DNA of 21,411 bases. Origin: Holosporaceae bacterium (lineage in GTDB: Bacteria; Pseudomonadota; Alphaproteobacteria; UBA3830). Positions 1 to 6,972 of this stretch are shown here, piece after piece (position 1 is the stretch's first letter; each line of letters starts with the position of its first letter). The notes under the pieces were generated by a model that was given only the letters and a program-made list of their open reading frames with translations, made no database searches and had not been told where the DNA came from. The DNA lies in the NCBI GenBank assembly GCA_031284345.1, contig JAITAC010000097.1:1-21411 (forward strand), given 5' to 3'. Made by a program: the position numbers and the translations under genes.

Positions 1-1
1 A

Positions 2-1954
2 TTTTCCATAAATACCCTAACGTTGTTCGGACTTGTGCTGGCCATTGGTATAGTCGTTGACGATGCCATTGTTGTGATAGAAAACGTAGAACGTCTCATG
101 AGGACGGAAAATTTGTCGGCGCGGGAAGCGACTATTAAGGCAATGGACGAAGTCGCCGGTGCTCTGGTGGCCATTGTGCTGGTTCTGTGCGCGGTGTTCG
201 TTCCGGTGGCTTTCATGGGTGGATTGACCGGAGTAATGTACAAGCAATTCGCCATAACCATAGCAATTTCGGTTGTGCTGTCCGGCATATGCGCGCTGAC
301 ACTGATTCCGGCGCTGTGCGCAGTGTTTTTGAGCGGACATGGGGATGTGGCCACGAAAAAATTTTTCCAGCGCTTCGACATTTTTTTTGAAAAAATCACC
401 CAAATGTACATGCGCTGTGTGGCATTTTTTTTGCGGAATATAAGCCTGAGCTTTGTATTTTTATTGGCAACAGTTGCCAGCATATTTATTTTATTCAAGT
501 TCATTCCATCCAGTTTAGTACCGGAAGAGGATCAAGGAGTGGTGATGGTTAGCGCTGTTTTGGATCCGGGAGCGGCCATCGACAGGACCCAGAATGTTAT
601 CGCGACAGTGGAAAGTGTGGTGAGAAAGGATCCGGCGATTTTTGGTTCGACCACAATTGCGGGATTCAGCATACTTAGTAACTCGGTGTCCAGCAACGGA
701 GCAACGATGTTCCTAAAACTGAAAGACTGGAGCGAAAGAACAAAGCCGGGAATGTCCGCCAAGGACATAGTACAAAAGGTATTTGGTATTGGCTTTGGAA
801 TACCAGACGGCATGGTGCTTGCTTTTGCTCCTCCGCCGATTGTGGGCATGAGTGTCACGGGCGGATTCGAGGGATACGTCCAGCGCATAGGAGATACCGA
901 TAGCAGAGCATTGGACGCCAAAATGAAGGAACTCATTGCGGAGGCTTCCAAAAGACCTGAACTAACTGGTCTCAGCACAACATTTAACGCCAGTTCACCG
1001 CAGTTTAATCTGGAGGTGGATCATCTGAAGGCGTTGTCGCTGAAAGTGCCCGTTAATGAAATTTACGATACCATGGCAGCTACTTTCGGCGCCAAATACG
1101 TGAATGATTTCTCGAAATTCGGACGTGGCTTTAGGGTTATGGTGCAATCTCGCGGAGATTACCGCTCCTATCCAGAGCAAATAAACGAGATATATGTCCG
1201 TTCGCAAAATGGCGCTATGATTCCGCTATCTGCTTTTGTGAAGCTTACGCCAACTGTCGGCTGTGACATAGTGGAGAGATTCAATGTGTTTGCGGCAGCA
1301 AAAATTCTCGGAAGACCAGCTCCGGGCTACACCTCCGGAGAAGCAATTGCCGCCATGGAAGATGTGGCCAGCAAAGTCCTGGGGGACGAATACGCCATGT
1401 CCTGGGTTGGATCCGCCTATCAGGAAAAACTGGCCAGTGGGGGATTCCTCAATGCAATATTGCTGGGACTGCTGGTGGTATTTTTGATCTTGGCGGCTCA
1501 ATATGAACGCTGGTCTCTGCCATTCGTCATAATGATGGCGGTTCCGTTTGGTGTATTTGGAGCAGCGCTGTTGGTTTTTCTCAGACAATACAGCAACGAT
1601 ATATATTTTCAGGTTGCGCTCCTAACTCTTGTCGGATTATCCGCCAAAAACGCCGTTCTCATTGTGGAATTTGCAGTTTCATATCGGGAATCTGGAGAAT
1701 CCATTCTAAATTCCGCCCTGAAGGCAGCGGAGACACGCTTCAGACCAATCATCATGACGTCGTTGGCGTTTATTTTGGGATGCCTACCACTCATGATCAG
1801 TAGTGGAGCCGGCTGCGGCAGTCGCAACTCCCTCGGAACCGGAGTCGTTGGTGGCATGATCGGAGCAACATTGCTGGCTCCGCTGATCGTTCCACTGCTG
1901 TACGTCATCGTGACCAGACTAAGTGAAAAAAATAGAGGAGAAACAAATGCATAA
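2..1954 (+). CDS. RND multidrug efflux transporter, HAE1/AcrB-like, C-terminal part (5' end outside window)
   Basis: Inner-membrane proton-driven drug/metabolite exporter of the resistance-nodulation-division superfamily; it would form a trimer with a periplasmic adaptor (not in the window) and the outer-membrane channel encoded next. The frame is open from the window edge, and the first residues match AcrB transmembrane helix 4, including the adjacent Asp-Asp pair of the proton relay (AcrB D407/D408) in GIVVDDAIVVIENVER. The later GLSAKNAVLIVEFA segment carries the relay lysine equivalent to AcrB K940, and the helix 11 stretch SLAFILGCLPL is also typical. About 650 residues are visible, corresponding to roughly residue 390 onward of a protein of about 1,040, so the visible part is intact and only the N-terminal third is missing. 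The periplasmic porter/docking region lies between the two membrane blocks. The 3' end overlaps the next gene by 8 nt, indicating co-transcription. The substrate cannot be inferred. Confidence 0.95.
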   Translation, partial: FSINTLTLFGLVLAIGIVVDDAIVVIENVERLMRTENLSAREATIKAMDEVAGALVAIVLVLCAVFVPVAFMGGLTGVMYKQFAITIAISVVLSGICALTLIPALCAVFLSGHGDVATKKFFQRFDIFFEKITQMYMRCVAFFLRNISLSFVFLLATVASIFILFKFIPSSLVPEEDQGVVMVSAVLDPGAAIDRTQNVIATVESVVRKDPAIFGSTTIAGFSILSNSVSSNGATMFLKLKDWSERTKPGMSAKDIVQKVFGIGFGIPDGMVLAFAPPPIVGMSVTGGFEGYVQRIGDTDSRALDAKMKELIAEASKRPELTGLSTTFNASSPQFNLEVDHLKALSLKVPVNEIYDTMAATFGAKYVNDFSKFGRGFRVMVQSRGDYRSYPEQINEIYVRSQNGAMIPLSAFVKLTPTVGCDIVERFNVFAAAKILGRPAPGYTSGEAIAAMEDVASKVLGDEYAMSWVGSAYQEKLASGGFLNAILLGLLVVFLILAAQYERWSLPFVIMMAVPFGVFGAALLVFLRQYSNDIYFQVALLTLVGLSAKNAVLIVEFAVSYRESGESILNSALKAAETRFRPIIMTSLAFILGCLPLMISSGAGCGSRNSLGTGVVGGMIGATLLAPLIVPLLYVIVTRLSEKNRGETNA

Positions 1955-3365
1955 AAAACGCCTAATAGTTGGATTTATACCAATGATTTTTCTTGTAGGC
2001 TGTGAAGTTGGGCCGGATTACTCTCCTCCTAAACTGGATCTGCCGGCTCCGGACGCCAAATCATCGGCCATGGATCGCGATATTGACACATTTATGTCCG
2101 AAAAATGGTGGAAAATATTCTCTGACTCTTCCATAAATAAATTGGAAGATTCCGCCATTGCGCATAACTACGATCTAAAACAGGCCATCGCTAATATTGA
2201 AGAGGCAAGAGCCGCCGCTGGAATTACCGCTGCAGATCTGATGCCAACAGTGGGCGCACTAGTTTCCGGCGATAAGACACATGTCTCCAAAAAAACTGCA
2301 ACTCCAATGCGAGATACAGTGGATTACCTCGGCGTCAGCAATGTGTCCTATGAGTTGGATTTCTTCGGAAAATATCGGCGAGCAAACGAAGCTGCACGCG
2401 CTATTCTCCTCTCTTCCCGAGCCGCAAAAGAAGTAGTGCTGCTGACAATAACCGCTGATGTCGCAAAAACATACTTCCTGCTGAGAGCTCTAGATGCCAA
2501 ACTGGCCATCGCTCGGCGAACTCTAAAAACCCGCGAAGAAAGTCATCGAGTTTACAAAAGTAGATTGCAAAATGGCTACTGTACGGAGTTGGACTGTCTC
2601 CGCATAGAATCCGATATGTCTTCCGTCGAGGCTACTGTGCACGACCTAGAAGCCGCTGTGGCAAAAACAGAAAATGCACTGGGAGTATTGATCGGCGACA
2701 GTCCTCGAAAAATTATGTCGCAAAAGATTAGTCGCGGGCAATCATTGGAAAAATTAAGAATCACCTCCAATGTTCCGAACGGAATACCATCAAACCTGCT
2801 GCAGAGAAGGCCAGATGTGCTGCAGGCTGAAGGACAGCTCATCGCCGCTAATGCTAAAATCGGCGAAGCAATAGCTATGCATTTTCCTTCCATATCCCTA
2901 ACCGGAATATTCGGATTTGAAAGCAAATCCTTGACGGATTTATTCAGCAACGGGTCCGATTTATGGAAACTTTCTGGAGGTATCTCTCTGCCAATTTTTA
3001 GCGGCGGAAAAATTTCGTGCATGAGCGCAGTGGCAAAAGCTCGCTACAAAAAAACATTGGCACTCTATGAAAAAACCGTGCAAAATGCCTTCCGAGAAGT
3101 GCTGGATGCCTTGATTTCTAGAAGAAAAAATAGCGAAATCGTTAAATCTCGTACCCGCCAAATGAACGCGCTGAAAAAAAGCTATAACATCGCTCAGACA
3201 CAAAAAGAATCCGGTCTGATTGGCATGCTGGATCTATTAGACGTCGAAAGAGGACTCTTGGCCGCAGAAATGGAATTGGTGGGCGCTTTACAAAATCACA
3301 TGAACTCAATAGTTGATCTGTGCAAAGCACTCGGAGGCGGTTGGAATAAAAATCGTTTGAAATAA
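1947..3365 (+). CDS. NodT-family RND outer-membrane efflux lipoprotein
   Basis: Outer-membrane channel (TolC/OprM-like) that completes the tripartite efflux pump with the upstream RND protein. Starting at ATG 1947 gives 472 residues, normal for the family. This start is preferred over GTG 1923 because a GAGGAG ribosome binding site lies at 1935-1940, six bases before it. It also places a lipoprotein signal directly at the N terminus: basic MHKKR, a hydrophobic stretch, then lipobox LVGC with the lipidated Cys at residue 19. The residue after Cys is Glu, not Asp, consistent with outer-membrane sorting. The GCEVGPDYSPP opening is typical of NodT/OprM proteins, as are LLQRRPDVLQAEGQLIAANAKIG and the FPSISLTG segment. 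Two OEP repeats of helical hairpins follow. It overlaps the pump gene by 8 nt. Nothing looks broken. Confidence 0.93.
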   Translation: MHKKRLIVGFIPMIFLVGCEVGPDYSPPKLDLPAPDAKSSAMDRDIDTFMSEKWWKIFSDSSINKLEDSAIAHNYDLKQAIANIEEARAAAGITAADLMPTVGALVSGDKTHVSKKTATPMRDTVDYLGVSNVSYELDFFGKYRRANEAARAILLSSRAAKEVVLLTITADVAKTYFLLRALDAKLAIARRTLKTREESHRVYKSRLQNGYCTELDCLRIESDMSSVEATVHDLEAAVAKTENALGVLIGDSPRKIMSQKISRGQSLEKLRITSNVPNGIPSNLLQRRPDVLQAEGQLIAANAKIGEAIAMHFPSISLTGIFGFESKSLTDLFSNGSDLWKLSGGISLPIFSGGKISCMSAVAKARYKKTLALYEKTVQNAFREVLDALISRRKNSEIVKSRTRQMNALKKSYNIAQTQKESGLIGMLDLLDVERGLLAAEMELVGALQNHMNSIVDLCKALGGGWNKNRLK

Positions 3366-3367
3366 TT

Positions 3368-3390
3368 CCAGCATAGAAAGAAAATGCCGG
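3368..3390. terminator. Weak inverted repeat between convergent genes, possible terminator
   Basis: The 40-bp gap between the convergent nodT-like and uracil-DNA glycosylase genes contains a 7-bp stem with one mismatch (3368-3374 with 3384-3390) and a 9-base purine loop. No real T-run follows on the plus strand, and only a weak AATTATTTC follows on the minus strand. It could act bidirectionally, but the sequence evidence is thin. Confidence 0.25.
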
Positions 3391-3405
3391 ATATCAACAG
3401 TTCAA

Positions 3406-4059
3406 CTATAACAGCGATTTGATGCGCAAAAAATCCATCCACACTTCTCTTTTTTGAGATGGAGAGCGCAGCAAATATGCCGGATGAAACGTCGCAAAAA
3501 TTCTAGCAGAAATTTCATCTATGCCAAAGAATCGTCCGCGTAGCTGCGATAGGCTTTCGTTGGTTTGCAGCAGAGTTTTTGAGGCAGTTCCTCCCAAACA
3601 CACCACTATTTTCGGATTTATTAGGTTTATGTGCTTCAGCACGTAAGGACGGAACAACGTCATTTCTTCCGTTGTGGGAGTGCGATTTCCCGGCGGACGC
3701 CACGGCAATATGTTAGTAATGTACACTTTAGTGCGATCCAATCCGACTGCATTCAGTATTTTATCCAGCAGCTGACCACTTTGCCCCACAAAAGGCTGTC
3801 CTTGCTTATCTTCTTCTGCTCCAGGAGCTTCACCCAGAAATAAAATTTCGGCGCTTTCGTTACCGACGCCAAAAACCATATTGAGAGCGCACTCTTTTAG
3901 GGAAATATTGACCTTCGCCATTGCCGTTTTTAGTTCTGCCAGCGTCGAAATTCCCTTTTGGGATTTTTGCGCGGCGTTTTGCTCGGAAATTATGTCGAAA
4001 ACGCCAGCTTCGGAGAACCATTCGGCTATTTGACGTAATTTCTGCGGCGAAAGTGTCAT
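3406..4059 (-). CDS. Uracil-DNA glycosylase, family 4-type (UDG superfamily)
   Basis: Base-excision repair enzyme that removes uracil from DNA. The 217-residue protein has motif [10 protein letters not shown] (residues 76-84), followed by [28 protein letters not shown] (around 114-129), and the C-terminal active-site HPAYLLRSP (192-200). These are hallmarks of family 4 UDG and of its alphaproteobacterial version. An N-terminal stretch of about 50 residues precedes the catalytic domain, as in alphaproteobacterial proteins. Only two cysteines are present (57 and 154). The cysteine of the classic KCRPP motif is Trp120 and the one after the EE pair is replaced (Phe136), so the four-cysteine Fe-S site of thermophile enzymes seems absent. 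The start codon overlaps the stop of lysK in an ATGA, indicating translational coupling. Confidence 0.9.
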   Translation of the reverse strand: MTLSPQKLRQIAEWFSEAGVFDIISEQNAAQKSQKGISTLAELKTAMAKVNISLKECALNMVFGVGNESAEILFLGEAPGAEEDKQGQPFVGQSGQLLDKILNAVGLDRTKVYITNILPWRPPGNRTPTTEEMTLFRPYVLKHINLINPKIVVCLGGTASKTLLQTNESLSQLRGRFFGIDEISARIFATFHPAYLLRSPSQKREVWMDFLRIKSLL

Positions 4060-5618
4060 CGATTCAAAGCTTCCTCTATTAATTTTTTGGTATTTGCGAC
4101 GCCATAGAGGGCAATAAAAGTTCCCATGCGCGGTCCTTCATCCTGGGCGAATAAATGCCTATAGAGTACTTTGAACCACGATTTTAGATCTGCGAAATCG
4201 TGTCTTTTGCCGACCTCAAAGACGGCGTTTTGTATGATGCTTACATCTTCATCGCCTTTAAATTTATCTAGCTCGCTCCATAGATCGGCGAGAGCTGCCA
4301 TTTCGACTTTGTCTGGGACCGAATAAGTTTTTTTATTTTTTATGAAATCCTGATAATAATTTATGGCGTAGGTAACCAATTTATCCAGAAAGGGCATATT
4401 TTCTGGGCTTGCGTCATTTTTATATTTGCGAATGAATCCCCACAAGACGCTGCTATCGTCTGTGTTACAGACGCTTACCATATTCAGCAGCAGCGAAAAA
4501 GATAAATCCGACTCGCTTTTCGGTGGATTTCCGGCGTGAATGTGCCAGACTGGATTGTCAATGCGTTTTTTATCCTCCTGAGTTTCGTAATTTTTTAGAT
4601 GGGAGGCATAGTCATCCACCTGTCTCGGAATGACGTCGAAATATAATTTTTTAGCACTTTTGGGAGACGCAAACATATAATTTGCAAGACTTTCCGGAGG
4701 TGCGTAGCGGAGCCAATCGTCCATGCTAATGCCGTTTCCCTTGGATTTGGAGATTTTTTTTCCTTCTTCATCCAGAAACAGCTCATAATTAAATCCTTCC
4801 GGCGGAGTTCCTCCGAGGATTTTGCAAATTTTTGACGATAACTTCACGGAATCAATGAGATCTTTTCCGGCCATTTCGTAATCTACGCCGATGGCTACCC
4901 AACGAGCGGCCCAATCGACTTTCCACTGCATTTTGCAATTGCCGTTGGTCACAGGGACTTCCGTCATGGTTCCGTCCTCATCTCTGAATAGGACAGTACC
5001 GGCGTCTACATTGTATTTTTCGATGGCCACTTGCAATACCTTACCGGTTTTGGGCGAAATCGGCAAAAACGGACTATAGGTGGCGGCTCTTTCTTCCCGA
5101 AGACTGGCCAGCATTACATCAAGTATTTCCTCATGGTGCTTTAGAACCTTCAGCAGGATATCATTGAAGCGACCGTTTTTGTACCAATCGGTGGAGCTTT
5201 GAAACTCATATGCGAATCCAAAGGAATCCAGGAATTCCTGCAATTTATTGTTGTTATGATGGCCAAAGCTAACGTGGCAGTTGAATGGATCCGGAACTTC
5301 CGTCAGTGGATAACCAAGATATTGTGCTATCAGGGGTTTGTTAGGAATATTGTCGGGAACTTTGCGCAAGCCGTCTCGATCGTCCGAGAATGCGTAGATC
5401 TTTCCCTTTAGACCTGTCAGACATTCAAAGGCGTGCTTGACGTAGGACGTCCGAGCGACTTCGCCGAAAGTGCCTATGTGCGGCAATCCGGAAGGACCGT
5501 AGCCGGTCTCCAGCAGCGCAAACCCCTTCCGCTTGACGCTCTCGCGCGCCGCTAATTTGCGAGCTTCTTCAAATGGCCAGGATTTCGCATTTTCATAAAT
5601 CTTTTCATCGAAACGCAT
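4056..5618 (-). CDS. lysK: Lysyl-tRNA synthetase, class I (LysRS1)
   Basis: Charges tRNA-Lys with lysine using a class I Rossmann catalytic domain, unlike the class II LysS of most bacteria. The 520-residue protein has the HIGH-like motif as HIGT (residues 47-50, in GPSGLPHIGTFGEVART) and the KMSKS-like motif as KISKSKGNG (288-296). The stretch YAFSDDRDGLRKVP after the HIGH region is characteristic of LysRS1. Length matches the family (about 500-550), and the C-terminal helical anticodon-binding region is present. Class I LysRS is typical of archaea but well known in alphaproteobacteria. The start is supported by GGAGA four bases upstream of the ATG on the minus strand. Its stop overlaps the glycosylase start by 4 nt, so the two form a small operon. 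Confidence 0.96.
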   Translation of the reverse strand: MRFDEKIYENAKSWPFEEARKLAARESVKRKGFALLETGYGPSGLPHIGTFGEVARTSYVKHAFECLTGLKGKIYAFSDDRDGLRKVPDNIPNKPLIAQYLGYPLTEVPDPFNCHVSFGHHNNNKLQEFLDSFGFAYEFQSSTDWYKNGRFNDILLKVLKHHEEILDVMLASLREERAATYSPFLPISPKTGKVLQVAIEKYNVDAGTVLFRDEDGTMTEVPVTNGNCKMQWKVDWAARWVAIGVDYEMAGKDLIDSVKLSSKICKILGGTPPEGFNYELFLDEEGKKISKSKGNGISMDDWLRYAPPESLANYMFASPKSAKKLYFDVIPRQVDDYASHLKNYETQEDKKRIDNPVWHIHAGNPPKSESDLSFSLLLNMVSVCNTDDSSVLWGFIRKYKNDASPENMPFLDKLVTYAINYYQDFIKNKKTYSVPDKVEMAALADLWSELDKFKGDEDVSIIQNAVFEVGKRHDFADLKSWFKVLYRHLFAQDEGPRMGTFIALYGVANTKKLIEEALNR

Positions 5619-5647
5619 TTTCTCTCCGATATTATGCCCAATGGGTT

Positions 5648-5676
5648 ATTGTAGAATAAAAACGTTTCTCTTGCTA
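5648..5676 (-). promoter_or_regulatory. Candidate promoter for lysK
   Basis: On the minus strand a TACAAT (-10-like, 5 of 6 matches to TATAAT) occupies 5653 to 5648, about 30 bases before the lysK start. Seventeen bases further upstream is TAGCAA (5676 to 5671), a poor -35. The -35 position falls in the hairpin at 5665-5682. This is the best candidate in the short upstream region but was judged only by eye. Confidence 0.25.
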
Positions 5677-5682
5677 GAGAAA
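5665..5682. repeat. Perfect 7-bp inverted repeat upstream of lysK
   Basis: TTTCTCT (5665-5671) and AGAGAAA (5676-5682) flank a 4-base spacer TGCT. On the minus strand the arm is followed by CGTTTTTA, so it could be a weak intrinsic terminator stopping transcription that enters lysK from the repeat region. It could equally be an operator overlapping the candidate -35 element. The stem is AT-rich and would be modest as a terminator. Confidence 0.4.
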
Positions 5683-5683
5683 A

Positions 5684-5730
5684 CTTACCGCCCTACGGAT
5701 TCGGAGACATCCTGGCTCTGAGACTTATTC
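5684..5730 (+). repeat. Dispersed repeat segment, copy A (partner at 18771-18816)
   Basis: This noncoding stretch, between lysK and the tandem array, aligns without large gaps to 18771-18816. Shared blocks include CCCTACGG, TCGGA and ATCCTGG, with about three quarters of positions matching by eye. Both copies are in direct orientation, both lie just outside genes, and both lie near a copy of the MITE-like element (144 bp away here, adjacent in the other copy). A short GGAT/ATCC stem can form here; the other copy has a better GGATC/GATCC stem. Identity unknown. Confidence 0.6.
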
Positions 5731-5873
5731 TCCATATTTATTATATTGATAGCCCGCCGTTTCAGGTCCTACGTTGCGCGCGTCTCTCTCCCATCCTGTA
5801 ACATGCGGCTCTCACTTCTCAGTAACCGGCTCTTCCCACTTATGTAACGTGTGGCTTTCCTACCTCCTGTAAT

Positions 5874-5970
5874 ACCAAATCCCATTTTGAATTATCCAAA
5901 TTTCTTCTGGAATGAACTTTGTACCAGTCGTTGCCCAGTCGGCAATGGCAAATCAGAGATGGGATCTGGT
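5874..5970 (-). mobile_element. MITE-like element, copy 1, inserted in the tandem array
   Basis: A 97-bp element with terminal inverted repeats: left end ACCAAATCCCAT, right end complement ACCAGATCCCAT (one mismatch in 12). It is bracketed by GTAAT at 5869-5873 and 5971-5975, a 5-bp target duplication. Removing the element and one GTAAT restores an ordinary array unit, CCTGTAATACGGCGGCT, so insertion into a pre-existing unit is directly visible. The same element recurs inverted and diverged at 18815-18920. It is too short to encode a transposase, so it would be non-autonomous. The strand given is the orientation whose reading frame contains ICHCRLGNDWYK, conserved in part in the other copy. 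Confidence 0.8.
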
Positions 5971-5995
5971 GTAATACGGCGGCTTTTCCCACCAA

Positions 5996-6093
5996 CTCCA
6001 GTGGCGCGCTGCTCTCCCACCTCCTGTAATACGCGGCTCTGTCCCCACCTGTAACACGCTGGCTTTCCCCACTCCTGTAACACGTGGCTTTCC
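5996..6093 (+). repeat. 98-bp exact duplication inside the array, copy 1
   Basis: Positions 5996-6093 are identical base for base to 6278-6375, an offset of 282 bp. The block covers about four array units. Since neighbouring units differ from one another at many sites, this is a recent block duplication or gene conversion rather than chance similarity. Confidence 0.93.
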
Positions 6094-6277
6094 CACCACT
6101 ACTGTAACATGCAGCTCTCTCTCCACTCCTGTAATACGCGGCTCTCTCCCCACTCCTGTAGTATGTGGCTTTCCACTCTCCTGCGGCGCGCTGCTCTCTC
6201 ACCTCCTGTAACATGAGGCTTTCCACTCTCCTGCGGCGCGTGGCTCTCTTCTTTCCTGTGACGCACGACTCTCACTT

Positions 6278-6375
6278 CTCCAGTGGCGCGCTGCTCTCCC
6301 ACCTCCTGTAATACGCGGCTCTGTCCCCACCTGTAACACGCTGGCTTTCCCCACTCCTGTAACACGTGGCTTTCC
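6278..6375 (+). repeat. 98-bp exact duplication inside the array, copy 2
   Basis: Second copy of the block at 5996-6093, in direct orientation and with no differences. The copies diverge immediately after the shared ...GGCTTTCC end (CACC in copy 1, AATC here). Confidence 0.93.
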
Positions 6376-6434
6376 AATCTCCAGTGACGCACGACTCTCG
6401 CTTCTCCAGTGGCGCGCAGCACAGATTCCCACAC

Positions 6435-6527
6435 ATATCATGGTAGCAAAAATGTCTTAAAAATTCGTTAATTTATAGAAATTTTTCGCCGTTAACGAAA
6501 ATTTTACAATTTTTTGATATCATGGTA
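6435..6527. repeat. 11-bp direct repeats flanking a 71-bp AT-rich palindrome
   Basis: ATATCATGGTA occurs at 6435-6445 and 6517-6527. Between them is 71 bp of AT-rich DNA with a stem TTTTCG (6483-6488) / CGAAAA (6496-6501) around CCGTTAA, followed on the plus strand by TTTTACAATTTTTT. It could be a small insertion with target duplication, paired protein-binding sites, or a weak intrinsic terminator insulating rpsB from the array. The repeats themselves are certain; their role is not. Confidence 0.5.
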
Positions 6528-6643
6528 CATGGTGGAAAAGGTGTCGGCGCACAGTTATGGAAGTATAAATCGGTGAGAAATAACCCTTAGCATCAATGGG
6601 GGGCCAGGATACGTAGTGTTGTAAGTGTCGCGAGCGTTTTTTC

Positions 6644-6670
6644 TTGTAATTTTTATCGCTTACATATAAA
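6644..6670 (+). promoter_or_regulatory. Candidate promoter upstream of rpsB
   Basis: TTGTAA (6644-6649) and TATAAA (6665-6670) resemble -35 and -10 hexamers, but the spacer is only 15 bases. If used, it would give a 5' leader of about 300 nt before rpsB. It is the best-looking pair in the 540 bp between the array and rpsB, found by eye only. Confidence 0.2.
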
Positions 6671-6695
6671 GTGTAGCTGTGGTGAGTGTACTCAT

Positions 6696-6757
6696 CGCAG
6701 GAGCCGTCTGCGGATAGCTCCGGGGAGCTGTTCACAAATTGCCTTTTCTGGTTTTTT
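6696..6757 (+). promoter_or_regulatory. Possible structured leader of rpsB with competing hairpins
   Basis: Two compatible hairpins can form: CGCAG 6696-6700 with CTGCG 6708-6712, and AGCTC 6716-6720 with GAGCT 6725-6729 (loop CGGG). A third pairing, GGAGC 6700-6704 with GCTCC 6717-6721, excludes both. A T-run lies downstream at 6752-6757. rpsB leaders in other bacteria bind S2 for feedback control, but no known leader family was recognised here, and the rest of 6528-6972 shows no convincing gene. Confidence 0.25.
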
Positions 6758-6972
6758 GTCGTCGGATCTGCATTCGAGTCCCTATGTAGGAAAAATACAT
6801 TGCGGCTCTGTGCTATGTTCCTGCAAAAAATCCTTCAGAAGTCTGGTTTGTGAGGAGATCATAATATGCATGCAAAAATTGGATTTGTGGGAGGTCCATA
6901 GGTCCGTTCGGTCTGGGATTTTGTTATCTCGGCGTTATTTTTGCAGAGGTTTAACCGAAAAAGGAGAAAAAG

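Larger units (their letters stand above)
5768..6420. repeat. Degenerate tandem repeat array (minisatellite), about 22 units of 22-28 bp, mostly 25 bp
   Basis: On the plus strand each unit typically begins CCTGTAAYACG and continues with GGCTYTCCCCACT, so units abut with no spacers. Well-defined units start at 5998, 6023, 6048, 6074, 6102, 6128, 6155, 6180, 6205, 6230, 6255, 6280, 6305, 6330, 6356, 6381 and 6406; more diverged ones start near 5768, 5795, 5820, 5842 and 5866. Some units carry a variant head (CCAGTGGCGCG or CCTGCGGCGCG), and parts have a 50-bp two-unit period. The array is clearly richer in G+C than the flanking DNA and is interrupted by the MITE-like element at 5874-5970. It lies between divergently oriented lysK and rpsB. 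Long open frames on the minus strand exist only because the unit has no stop codon in that direction. Confidence 0.95.

Noticed and set aside
1923..1946. Upstream GTG start for the NodT-like lipoprotein
   Set aside because: It would put eight charged residues before the lipoprotein signal and place the start ahead of the GAGGAG ribosome binding site that fits ATG 1947.
5768..6420. CRISPR array
   Set aside because: Units are contiguous and degenerate, with no unique spacers between conserved repeats, and there are no cas genes nearby.
5840..6434. Several overlapping open frames of 60-130 codons on the minus strand inside the tandem array
   Set aside because: They exist in more than one frame at once because the repeated unit has no stop codon on that strand. 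The unit length is not a multiple of three, so the frames cycle through the same DNA; there is no ribosome binding site, and the peptides are just repeat translations.
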